From NCBI GenBank assembly GCA_964435775.1, contig CAYTAP010000005.1, forward strand, positions 1 to 59,344: a stretch of DNA of 59,344 bases. The letters are read 5' to 3'. The stretch's first letter is position 1, and every line of letters begins with the position of its first letter. Under the pieces are notes generated by a model. That model was given only the letters and a program-made list of their open reading frames with translations. It was not told where the DNA came from and made no database searches. Origin of the DNA: CAYTAP01 sp964435775 (lineage in GTDB: Bacteria > Planctomycetota > Phycisphaerae > Tepidisphaerales > Tepidisphaeraceae). Position numbers and translations under genes: made by a program. This document shows positions 32,750 through 40,658 of this stretch, piece after piece.

Positions 32750-34942
32750 ATGAGGACTATTCGCAAGCGGTTGAATGTCGGGCTGTGCGTGGCGGCGGTA
32801 GTCGTGATGGGGCTGACTCTTGTTGCGTCGCCGTCGGGCGCGCAACCGCTGGCGGATCATGTGCCGGGGGATGCGGCGATTTATGTGGGGTGGGCGGGGA
32901 GCGAGCAGTTGCCCGAGACGTATGGGCAGTCGCATCTCAAAGCCATTCTGGATCAATCGAATCTCCGCGAGTTGCTCAATGATTTTCTGCCACGGGTGAT
33001 GGCGCGGATTGGAAAGGAGGATCGGGAGGCGGCGGAGGTGACGGAGCTTCTGTCGGCGCTGCTGTCGGCGGTGGGGCATCATTCCACGGCGGTTTATGTG
33101 GAGGGAATCGACTGGACGAATCCGGATGAACCGATGGTCAGGATGGGGGTGCTGTGTGATGCCGGGGCGCAGGGGGCGGAACTGGCGGCGAAATTGCGGC
33201 GGGCGATGACGCAGGCGCCCAAGGATGTTCCGGTGAAGGTGGAGGAGGCCAATGGGCTGGTGAGCGTACTCGTGGGGCCGGGGGGCGCGGCAACGAAGGC
33301 GGACAATTCGCTGGCGGCGAGCAAGACGTTCATCGAGGCGATGGGGCATGTGCAAAAGAGTCCGGTGGTGGCGGCGTATGTGGATGGCGTGCGGCTTTTG
33401 GCCGAGGCGGATCAGGCGGTTGAACACAGCTCCGAGCCGGATGCCCACAAGAACTGGCCGGCGGTGAAGGAGGCGATGGGGCTGAGTGGGTTCCATTACC
33501 TCGTCTGGGGCAGCGGGTTTGAGGGGCGGGACTGGGCGAGCCAGGCGTTTATTTCGGCGCCCGCGCCGCGCAAGGGATTGCTCGCCTTTTTGGATTCCGA
33601 GCCGTTGTCGGCGGATTTTTTCAAGAGCATTCCACAGACGACGACGGTTTTCGCGGCGTGGCGGCTGGATTTGGCCAAGGCGCTGGAGCAGTGCCGCACG
33701 ATCGCCGGCGACATCGATCCGGAAGCGCGGCAACAGATGGATGATGGGCTCAATCAGATCAACAAAATGATTGGGCTGGATGTGGAGAAGGATTTGTTCG
33801 CGGCGCTGGGGAGCGAGTGGGGGTATTACATTGATCCGGCCGTCAGTGGGAGCGGGATCATCGGCGTGACGGTCATCAACCGCCCGCGCGATGCGGCCAA
33901 GGTCGAGGCGTCTCTTTCACAACTTGAGCGTTGGGCCAACGATATCATCCGGCATCAGATCGATAGCCCGAATTTGACGGTGCGTTTTGAGCAGGCGAAG
34001 GTGGATGGGCTGACGGTTCATTACCTGGCGACGCCCATGGTGGCGCCGGCGTGGACGATCGCCAACGGCAATTTGTATGTGGCGCTCTATCCGCGGGTGG
34101 CCGCGTCGGCGGCGCTGGCGGGCGCGGAATCCCAGAAGGCGGGAGGCAAGTCGATTCTGGACAATGCCGTGTTCGTTGCGCTGCAAAAGCAGTTGGGCGA
34201 CCATAAGGCGAGTTGTCTGTCGTTTGTCGATCTGCAAAAGCGCGCTCCCGAAACGTATGGGGCTTGGATGGTGCTGACGCGGACGGTGGGTTTTGGCGAT
34301 CTGTTCGGCATTCGCTCTCCGGCGGTCATCCTGCCGTCGTTGAAGGCGCTGCTGGCGGAATTGACGCCGGCGGGCGGCGTTGGGTGGTCGGATGACGCCG
34401 GCTGGCACGGAAGAGGTGTGCAGCCGTTTCCGGGGAGCGGGATGTTTGCGAGCGATCCGCTCGCCATCAGTCAGTTGCTGCAGCCGATGATGGTGGGGAT
34501 CGCGCTACCCTCACTTAGCAGATCGCGGCAGATGGCCAATCGCGTGAAGAGCGCGAGTAACCTGCGGCAGATCGGGCAGGGATGTTTGCTTTATGCGAAT
34601 GAGAATCGAGGCAAATATCCCCCATCATTGGGCGCGATGGCTGGCGAAGTGGATGTTGGGTGGGAAGTATTCTTAATGCCACAAAGCAACAAAACCGTGC
34701 CGCCCGCGCCGCGAGGCGGTGATCCGAAAGCGCTGGCCGCGTGGGTCGATGCGAACAGCGATTATGCGTATCTGGGAAAGGGTAAGACCAATGACATGGC
34801 GCCTGAGGAAGTGGTGGCGTATGAAAAGCATGAGCCTGGCGTGGAGGGCGCGAATGTTCTGTTCGGCGATGGGCATGTGGAGTGGGTACCCGCATCCGGG
34901 CTCTCGCAAATACTGATACATCCCGCGGCCGGCGCGCCGTGA
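32750..34942 (+). CDS. secreted protein with DUF3352-like body and pseudopilin-like C-terminus
   Basis: The 730-residue protein has a signal peptide (LNVGLCVAAVVVMGLTLVASPSGA) and a large secreted body opening with LADHVPGDAAIYVGWAGSEQLP, resembling DUF3352-type planctomycete proteins. Its last 150 residues look like the part of a pseudopilin after the membrane helix: IALPSLSRSRQMANRVKSASNLRQIGQGCLLYANENRGKYPPSL, ending with NVLFGDGHVEWVP. The N-terminal helix of a pilin is absent, so this is a domain fusion rather than a pilin. The start at 32750 has GGGAGG nearby upstream. Function is unknown. Confidence 0.78.
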   Translation: MRTIRKRLNVGLCVAAVVVMGLTLVASPSGAQPLADHVPGDAAIYVGWAGSEQLPETYGQSHLKAILDQSNLRELLNDFLPRVMARIGKEDREAAEVTELLSALLSAVGHHSTAVYVEGIDWTNPDEPMVRMGVLCDAGAQGAELAAKLRRAMTQAPKDVPVKVEEANGLVSVLVGPGGAATKADNSLAASKTFIEAMGHVQKSPVVAAYVDGVRLLAEADQAVEHSSEPDAHKNWPAVKEAMGLSGFHYLVWGSGFEGRDWASQAFISAPAPRKGLLAFLDSEPLSADFFKSIPQTTTVFAAWRLDLAKALEQCRTIAGDIDPEARQQMDDGLNQINKMIGLDVEKDLFAALGSEWGYYIDPAVSGSGIIGVTVINRPRDAAKVEASLSQLERWANDIIRHQIDSPNLTVRFEQAKVDGLTVHYLATPMVAPAWTIANGNLYVALYPRVAASAALAGAESQKAGGKSILDNAVFVALQKQLGDHKASCLSFVDLQKRAPETYGAWMVLTRTVGFGDLFGIRSPAVILPSLKALLAELTPAGGVGWSDDAGWHGRGVQPFPGSGMFASDPLAISQLLQPMMVGIALPSLSRSRQMANRVKSASNLRQIGQGCLLYANENRGKYPPSLGAMAGEVDVGWEVFLMPQSNKTVPPAPRGGDPKALAAWVDANSDYAYLGKGKTNDMAPEEVVAYEKHEPGVEGANVLFGDGHVEWVPASGLSQILIHPAAGAP

Positions 34943-34986
34943 ATTGTGCGGGAAGTTGCCGCTCGAAAACATGTTGCCGCTTCAGC

Positions 34987-35015
34987 TTGACAGCGGCGTC
35001 AAGTGTCTACATAAT
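34987..35015 (+). promoter_or_regulatory. higBA promoter (TTGACA-17-CATAAT)
   Basis: A perfect -35 TTGACA (34987-34992), a 17-base spacer and CATAAT (35010-35015) form the best sigma-70 promoter in the window. The expected transcription start, about 35022, is only five bases before the higB ATG, so the message would be nearly leaderless; no ribosome-binding site is present. Confidence 0.75.
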
Positions 35016-35019
35016 GTAG
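35007..35019. promoter_or_regulatory. palindromic operator CTACAT-A-ATGTAG over the -10 box
   Basis: This 13-base perfect palindrome covers the -10 element of the higBA promoter. HigA-type antitoxins bind palindromes at their own promoters, so this is the likely autoregulatory operator. Confidence 0.65.
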
Positions 35020-35026
35020 TCATTCC

Positions 35027-35335
35027 ATGCGAATCATCGCCAAGTGCACACTCAATGAATTGGTTGCCGGAAATCCCAAGGCGGCGCAACCGATCAAGCA
35101 TTGGTACCGTGTGGCGTGTCAGGCTCGATGGAATAGCCTGAACGAGGTGCGCAAGACTTTTGGAACCGCCGACGATGTGCAGGTGGCCAGTGGGCGGTGG
35201 ATGCTGGTGTTCAATATTGGAGGCGGAAACTTTCGCCTCGTTGTCGGCCGAAATTATGAATTGGGTATACTTTCCATCAAGCGCTTGCTGACGCACGCCG
35301 AATACAGCAAAGAGCGATGGAAGGATCAGTTATGA
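35027..35335 (+). CDS. higB: HigB-type mRNA interferase toxin
   Basis: The 102-residue protein of the RelE/HigB superfamily cleaves mRNA on the ribosome. Family features are the start MRIIAKCTL, then PIKHWYRVACQARWNSLNEVRKTFGTADDV, GRWMLVFNIGGGNFRLVVGRNYELGI and the C-terminal LTHAEYSKERW, where His and Tyr are the usual catalytic-region residues. The toxin precedes the antitoxin, as is typical for higBA. The antitoxin ATG overlaps its stop (ATGA). Its start codon directly follows the promoter, suggesting leaderless translation. Confidence 0.92.
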   Translation: MRIIAKCTLNELVAGNPKAAQPIKHWYRVACQARWNSLNEVRKTFGTADDVQVASGRWMLVFNIGGGNFRLVVGRNYELGILSIKRLLTHAEYSKERWKDQL

Positions 35336-35715
35336 GCTATTCGACGGTCATTGCGGAGCATCCTCCCCGCGTCATTCATAACGAAACGCAGTATGGCAAG
35401 GTGCTTGCGCGGATCGATGACTTGATGTCACGTGAATTGGACCGTGAGGAGACGGACTATCTTGACACGCTCACCACTCTGGTGGAAGCGTACGAAAGAC
35501 GTCACCATGAAATCGACACGGCGGGCCTTGATGGCATTGACGCTCTTCAATACCTGCTGGATCGCAACGGCTTGAATGCTTCGGACCTCGGCCGACTGCT
35601 CGGCAATCGAACACTCGGAGCGGCGATCCTTGGCCGCCGGCGGGAGCTTTCCAAGGCACACATTCGGCTGCTTTGCCAGCGGTTCGTCGTGAGTGCGGAC
35701 TTGTTTTTGGGGTGA
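35332..35715 (+). CDS. higA: HigA-type antitoxin with helix-turn-helix
   Basis: The 127-residue protein has an N-terminal helical part (QYGKVLARIDDLMSRELDREETDYLDTL, then LVEAYERRHHEID) followed by an XRE-type helix-turn-helix (DALQYLLDRNGLNASDLGRLLGNRTLGAAILGRRRELSKAHIRLLCQRF). This is the fused HigA form found after HigB. It neutralises the toxin and represses the operon, probably at the palindrome 35007-35019. Translation starts within the higB stop codon, with AAGGA upstream. Its stop abuts nfo. Confidence 0.9.
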   Translation: MSYSTVIAEHPPRVIHNETQYGKVLARIDDLMSRELDREETDYLDTLTTLVEAYERRHHEIDTAGLDGIDALQYLLDRNGLNASDLGRLLGNRTLGAAILGRRRELSKAHIRLLCQRFVVSADLFLG

Positions 35716-35735
35716 TGGTCCGCGACTGTAGGAGC

Positions 35736-36584
35736 ATGTTCGGTTCCCATTTATCCATCGCCGGCGGGATGCACAATGCGGTGATCGAGGCCGAGGGATT
35801 TGGCTTCGATACGGTGCAGGTCTTCACCAAAAATCAGCAGCAGTGGAAGTGCGCGCCTTTGGGGGAGGAGGCGATTGGGCGGTGGAAAGAAGAGTGCGCC
35901 CGAGTGGGCTTTGGGGTGACGGTCAGCCATGACAGTTATTTGATCAACCTCGCGTCGCCGGTCGAGGAATTGTGGCGGAAGAGCATTGATCTGTTTGTCG
36001 AGGAGATTCGCCGCTGTCACTTGCTGGGGATTCCGTATCTCGTGACGCACCCGGGGGCGCATGTGGGAAGCGGGGAGGAGGCCGGCTTGAGGCGGGTGGC
36101 TGAAGCGCTGGATGTGGTGCATCGGCGCATCGAGGCGCCGGGGGTCACGACATGCCTGGAGATCACGGCGGGGCAGGGGACATCCCTGGGACATCGGCTG
36201 GAACATCTGGCGACGATCATCGAATTGGTCAAGTCGCCGGATCGGCTGGGGGTTTGTCTGGACACCGCGCACTTGTTCGCGGCGGGCTATGATTTTCGCG
36301 GGCGAAAATACGCCGGATTTCGCAAGCGGGTGGATGCGACGGTGGGGCTGGCTCGGGTGAAGGTGCTGCATCTGAATGATTCGAAAAAGGAACTGGGCAG
36401 CCGGGTGGATCGACATGATCACATCGGGCGGGGGACGATTGGGGTGGAGGGATTCAAACCGATCGTGCGCGATGAACACTTCAATTCAGTTCCCAAAATA
36501 CTCGAAACACCCAAGGGGGAGGACAAGGAGACGGGGCGTCAGTGGGATGAGATCAATCTGGAGGTGCTGCGGGGGTTGATATGA
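35736..36584 (+). CDS. nfo: endonuclease IV (AP endonuclease)
   Basis: The 282-residue TIM-barrel enzyme cleaves DNA at abasic sites in base-excision repair. It begins FGSHLSIAGGMHNAV and continues VQVFTKNQQQW, SHDSYLINLASP, LGIPYLVTHPGAH, CLEITAGQG (the Glu in the zinc site), GVCLDTAHLFAAGYD, VLHLNDSKKELGSRVDRHDHIGRG and ILETPKGED. All are zinc-ligand blocks of the family. The ATG at 35736 matches the family N-terminus. An ATG at 35715 overlapping the higA stop would add seven residues and couple it to the toxin-antitoxin pair. Confidence 0.95.
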   Translation: MFGSHLSIAGGMHNAVIEAEGFGFDTVQVFTKNQQQWKCAPLGEEAIGRWKEECARVGFGVTVSHDSYLINLASPVEELWRKSIDLFVEEIRRCHLLGIPYLVTHPGAHVGSGEEAGLRRVAEALDVVHRRIEAPGVTTCLEITAGQGTSLGHRLEHLATIIELVKSPDRLGVCLDTAHLFAAGYDFRGRKYAGFRKRVDATVGLARVKVLHLNDSKKELGSRVDRHDHIGRGTIGVEGFKPIVRDEHFNSVPKILETPKGEDKETGRQWDEINLEVLRGLI

Positions 36585-36643
36585 GGCTTTTCGCCGGCGT
36601 GTCTGAAGCTATGGGCGCTATTGTTGCGATTGAAGAGAAAGAC

Positions 36644-36662
36644 ACGGGCGGGACGCCCGTGC
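36644..36662. repeat. dispersed palindrome CACGGGCG-GGA-CGCCCGTG
   Basis: The 19-base core is identical to the palindrome at 10547-10565. It is followed by further GC-rich partial repeats (TACGCGGGAG twice, at about 36664 and 36684). Confidence 0.8.
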
Positions 36663-36722
36663 TACGCGGGAGCGGACGCCCCCGGTACGCGGGAGTGGGT
36701 GATGCGGGGGTAATCGGTTGCA

Positions 36723-37586
36723 TCAGATTGCCATCGCGATGAACCGCTTGATGCGGGGGGTGAGGGTGGCCATCGTGTATTTTTGGGACAGGTCGATGGG
36801 GAGGAAAACGCCGTGGTTGTGGTCGGAGGCGAGGATGAGGTGTTGGGGGCCGTTGACGGCGTAGCCGGTGTCCTGAGGCTGGTGGCCGGTGATGATGAGG
36901 TCGGCGTTGACCTGTTCGGCGAACTGGGCGACGAAGGGGGGCGTCATGTTTCGGCCCCAGATGAGCTGGTAGACCGGCCCGGTGCGGCGCTTGTAGTCGG
37001 GGCCTTGGAGCGGTCGGTCGAAGACGGTGTAGTCGTAATCGGGGATCTGGTCATCCGTGGGCAGGCTGTGTGAAAAGAACAGGCCGTTGGGGCAGCGAAT
37101 CGCCAGGGGGAGCGAGAGGAGGAACTCGGTGATGGCAAACATGACGCCGGTTGCGCCTTGGGGGAAGTCGCGACGGACGCCGGCGTTGAAGGCTTCACAG
37201 ACGCTGAGTCCGGCCTTCATGATTCCTTCGCCATAGATTTGGGCGAGGTCATGATTGGCCAGGAGGAAGTGGACCTGGCCGGGGAAATCGCACTTCATCT
37301 CGGCGGCCTGGTGGAGCATGCGCCAACTGCCGTCGGCGCCATTGGCGTCGAAGTGATCTCCATGGATCAACTCGTGGAGCACGACATGACGCTTGGGATT
37401 GTTGGCGAGGTCGGCGGCGGCGAAGAGCTTTTCGAAGTTGCGACGGTGGTCGTGCATGTCGCCGGTCATCCAGACTTCCCCCTCGGCCGGCAGGTTGACA
37501 ACCTGCTGGGTGCGCAAGGGGCTGAGTTGGTTTTCCTCGGTGGCGGTCTGGAGCGTTTCGCTCACTTGCTCGGCGTGATCAGACAT
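36723..37586 (-). CDS. calcineurin-like metallophosphoesterase
   Basis: The 287-residue protein has the metallophosphoesterase motifs in order: VWMTGDMHDHRRNFEKL (GDxH), HELIHGDHFD (GDxxD-like), VHFLLANHDLAQ (usual GNHD, here ANHD), LFFSHSLP and LIITGHQPQDTGY (GHTP-like). It should bind two metals and hydrolyse phosphoesters; the substrate is unknown. There is no signal peptide or membrane segment. It is divergent from the GH-GT2 fusion gene, so a functional link to it is only possible. The start at 37586 is three codons inside the longest frame. Confidence 0.85.
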   Translation of the reverse strand: MSDHAEQVSETLQTATEENQLSPLRTQQVVNLPAEGEVWMTGDMHDHRRNFEKLFAAADLANNPKRHVVLHELIHGDHFDANGADGSWRMLHQAAEMKCDFPGQVHFLLANHDLAQIYGEGIMKAGLSVCEAFNAGVRRDFPQGATGVMFAITEFLLSLPLAIRCPNGLFFSHSLPTDDQIPDYDYTVFDRPLQGPDYKRRTGPVYQLIWGRNMTPPFVAQFAEQVNADLIITGHQPQDTGYAVNGPQHLILASDHNHGVFLPIDLSQKYTMATLTPRIKRFIAMAI

Positions 37587-37931
37587 AGCCAACAATAGGT
37601 AAGCGGCGCGGGGACGTTCGTCAATGGGTGGAAATGGCGTCTGCTGAGCCTTCGGGCGAACGATTATCGGACTACACTGTTGAATGCGCGGACTGTGCGG
37701 GCGTTTTAAATGTGGCGCGGGCGGCGGGATTACGGCTGAAAGGTGTGGTTGGCGGAATTTCCTAGGCGGGGACGGCGCGGTGAATTAGGATGGTGTATGT
37801 TGAGGGGGGATGTGGAGCCTGAATTGCCCCCGGCCTATTGTGTGGGGCAGCGGTGTCGCGGGGTGATCCCTGCGCCTGTTGGGAAGTTGATGTTCACGCC
37901 CTTTCTCGCCGCCGAGGCAGGGAAGCCGTTT
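37587..37931. other. divergent intergenic region before the glycan operon
   Basis: These 345 bases separate the metallophosphoesterase from the GH-GT2 fusion. The fusion frame is open through the right half, but the N-terminal residues it would add look non-conserved and the ATG at 37932 has the best ribosome-binding site. TTGAAT (37680) with TTTTAA (37704) is a weak promoter candidate. No repeats or RNAs were seen. Confidence 0.5.
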
Positions 37932-40643
37932 ATGTCTGTTATCACACACGAAGCTGTTGCCCATGCGGGGCGCGTCGAGCATGGGGGGAGGTCGCGCGCG
38001 GTGGAATGCGTCACCAACCACGTGCGGAGGGATGGGAAGTTTTTCAGGCTTGGGGCGGAAAAGTTTCATGTTAAAGGAGTGACGTACGGCCCGTTTGCGC
38101 CCGATGGTCAGGGCAAGCCGTTTGCGTCCTTGGATCAGACGCGACGTGATTTCGAACTGATCGCGGGGATGAACGCCAATTGCGTGCGGATCTATCACAC
38201 CCCGCCGCGATGGTTTTTGGATCTCGCGCTCGAGATGGGGCTGAAGGTGTTTCTGGATGTCGCCTGGCCGAAGAATTTGAACTTCGTGGGCGTTCCGGAT
38301 GTGACGGCGGCGGCGCACGATGCGGTGCGGGCGGCGGCGCGGGATTGCGGCAATCATCCGGCGATGTTTGCGATCAGCGTCGTCAATGAAATCCCGCCGG
38401 ATTTGGTGCGGTTTTGCGGACGGGAGAAGGTGGAGGATTTCGTTGATGAACTGGTGGACATCGCGCGGGAGGAGGCGCCGCAGTGTCTGCTGACATTCGC
38501 CAACTTTCCGACGACCGAATACCTTCGGCCGAAGAAGGTCGATTTCGTCTGTTTCAATGTGTATCTGCATGACGATCGCATCTTCCGCAACTACCTGGCG
38601 CGCCTTCAGAGCATCGCCGGCGACAAGCCGCTGATGCTGGGGGAATACGGCATCGACACGTTCCGCGAACATACAGAGGAAAAACAAGCGGAGATTCTGT
38701 CGAATCATGTGCGGGCGGTGTTTGACGAGGGCCTGGCGGGGACATTTATTTTCAGCTTCACGGATGACTGGCACACGCATGGGAGTCAGATCGAGGACTG
38801 GGCATTTGGGCTGGTCCGTCGGGATCGAACGCCCAAGCCGGCGTACGAAGCGGTGGGGGCGTTGTTTCAGCGCGCGCCCCAGGTCGCGGAAGTGGGGCTG
38901 CCCAAGGTGAGCGTCATTGTCTGTTCGTACAATGGCGCGGGAACCGTGGAGGCGTGTCTGTCGTCGATGGAGAAGATTCATTACCCGGATTATGAGGTGA
39001 TCTTCGTCGATGACGGCAGCACGGACCATACGCAGGAGATCCTGAAGAAGTTTCCGTGGGTGCGGAACATCCGCCAGAAGAACATGGGGCTGTCCAACGC
39101 CCGCAACGTCGGGATGAACGCGGCCAAGGGGGAGATCATCATCTACACCGACAGCGACTGCGAGGCCGACGAGGACTGGCTGTATTACATTGCGACGAAC
39201 CTGCTGCGGAGCAATCACACGGGGATGGGCGGGCCAAACCTGATTCCCAATGAGGAGAGCTGGGTGGCGGATTGCGTGGGGCTGAGTCCCGGCGGGCCCA
39301 CGCATGTCATGATCGACGACCGCACGGCCGAGCATGTGCCGGGTTGCAACATGGCGTTCTACACCTGGGCGGCGCGGCAGGCGAACGGTTTTGATCCACA
39401 GTTCCGCAAGGCCGGGGACGACGTTGATTTCATCTGGCGGTTGCAGCACATGGGGTTCAGCATCGGGTTCGCGCCGTCGGCGCAGGTGTGGCATTACCGC
39501 CGCAACACGGTGGCGGCATATTTGAAGCAGCAGCGCGGCTATGGGGAGGCCGAGGCGCTGTTGAAATACAAGCACCCGGATCACTTCAACACGCTGGGGG
39601 CGAGCCACTGGCGCGGGCGAATCTATGGCGGGGAGACGATCGGCGTGCGCTTCGGCGGGGATGTGGTGTACCACGGCACGTTTGGAACGGGTCTTTTTCA
39701 GACGATCTATCGTCGCCCGGCGTCGATGATGGCGATGATGATGATGAGCATCGAGTGGCACTTGATGGCGGCGTTCGTCACGCTGCTGGGGCTGGCGTTC
39801 ACGCCGCTGTTGTATGTCGCGGTGCTCATGTTCCTGACGCCGGTGGTGCTGGCGGCCGTGGCGGCGATCCAATCGCCGGCGCCGCGACATCGACATCCAT
39901 TATCGCGTTTGATGATCGCGTATCTGCATTTTCGTCAGCCGATCGCACGGGGGTGGGCGCGCTATTCGGTGCGCCTGAAGGCGAAGGTGATGAAGCACGA
40001 TTTGAGCGGATACAAGCCGCACGGGCGGCTGCCGGTGGATCCGCTGGACGTGGATGTGCTGAGGTATTGGAGCAAGGAGCACGATCGGCTGCATTTGCTC
40101 GATCAGATCAAGCGCGAAGTGAAGTCGGCCGGTTGGAGGAAGCGCGTGGACAGCGGTTGGGGGGCGGGGGACATGGAGATTTATGGCAGCCGGTATGTGA
40201 AGGTTCGGATCACCACGGCGACGGAGCATCATCATGGGGTGGGGATGCTGACGCGGGTTCGGGTGCGGGCGCTGATGAGCAAGTTCTGTGCGGTCCTGTT
40301 TGGCGCGACGCTCATGATGGCGGGGCTGCTGCTCATTTATCTCTGGCCGTTCAGCCGGACGGCGGCGCTGATTCCGCTGGCGTGGTGGACGATGTTCCTG
40401 GTGAATCGGTGGCATGTGACCAATCCGGTGGTGGCGCTGGTGGACCAGGTGGCCGAACGGTCGGGGTTTTACCCGGTCCATGCGCCGACAAGGGCCGAGC
40501 GGAAAGCGGCGAGGCAAAAGGCGGTCTCCACGGATTCAAGGGATGCGACCACCGAGATGATTCGGGATCCGCTGGGTCATCGTCGGCGGCGGGACCGGGA
40601 GGACGACATCGATCTGGAGGATCACCAGCCGCTCCTGGGGTGA
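37932..40643 (+). CDS. glycoside hydrolase (clan A)-family 2 glycosyltransferase fusion
   Basis: The 903-residue protein joins a TIM-barrel hydrolase (about 35-315) to a GT2 domain (about 325-600) and membrane helices. The hydrolase has the clan-A acid/base in SVVNEIP (Glu153) and the nucleophile in MLGEYGID (Glu238). The GT2 part has VSVIVCSYNG, FVDDGS (360-363), the DSD metal motif (407-409), GDDVDF (495-500) and QQRGYGEAE (533-541). Hydrophobic pairs follow at about 600-650 and near 780-830, with a basic soluble stretch between. There is no signal peptide, so the hydrolase should face the cytoplasm, like the GT2 domain. It is first in an operon with an exporter and a second glycosyltransferase. 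AGGGAAG precedes the start. Confidence 0.85.
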   Translation: MSVITHEAVAHAGRVEHGGRSRAVECVTNHVRRDGKFFRLGAEKFHVKGVTYGPFAPDGQGKPFASLDQTRRDFELIAGMNANCVRIYHTPPRWFLDLALEMGLKVFLDVAWPKNLNFVGVPDVTAAAHDAVRAAARDCGNHPAMFAISVVNEIPPDLVRFCGREKVEDFVDELVDIAREEAPQCLLTFANFPTTEYLRPKKVDFVCFNVYLHDDRIFRNYLARLQSIAGDKPLMLGEYGIDTFREHTEEKQAEILSNHVRAVFDEGLAGTFIFSFTDDWHTHGSQIEDWAFGLVRRDRTPKPAYEAVGALFQRAPQVAEVGLPKVSVIVCSYNGAGTVEACLSSMEKIHYPDYEVIFVDDGSTDHTQEILKKFPWVRNIRQKNMGLSNARNVGMNAAKGEIIIYTDSDCEADEDWLYYIATNLLRSNHTGMGGPNLIPNEESWVADCVGLSPGGPTHVMIDDRTAEHVPGCNMAFYTWAARQANGFDPQFRKAGDDVDFIWRLQHMGFSIGFAPSAQVWHYRRNTVAAYLKQQRGYGEAEALLKYKHPDHFNTLGASHWRGRIYGGETIGVRFGGDVVYHGTFGTGLFQTIYRRPASMMAMMMMSIEWHLMAAFVTLLGLAFTPLLYVAVLMFLTPVVLAAVAAIQSPAPRHRHPLSRLMIAYLHFRQPIARGWARYSVRLKAKVMKHDLSGYKPHGRLPVDPLDVDVLRYWSKEHDRLHLLDQIKREVKSAGWRKRVDSGWGAGDMEIYGSRYVKVRITTATEHHHGVGMLTRVRVRALMSKFCAVLFGATLMMAGLLLIYLWPFSRTAALIPLAWWTMFLVNRWHVTNPVVALVDQVAERSGFYPVHAPTRAERKAARQKAVSTDSRDATTEMIRDPLGHRRRRDREDDIDLEDHQPLLG

Positions 40644-40658
40644 TGCGACGGGACCCTC

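Noticed and set aside
37785..39896. 703-codon open frame opposite the GH-GT2 fusion
   Set aside because: It is antisense to clear catalytic motifs, and its Arg/His-rich composition is typical of a shadow.
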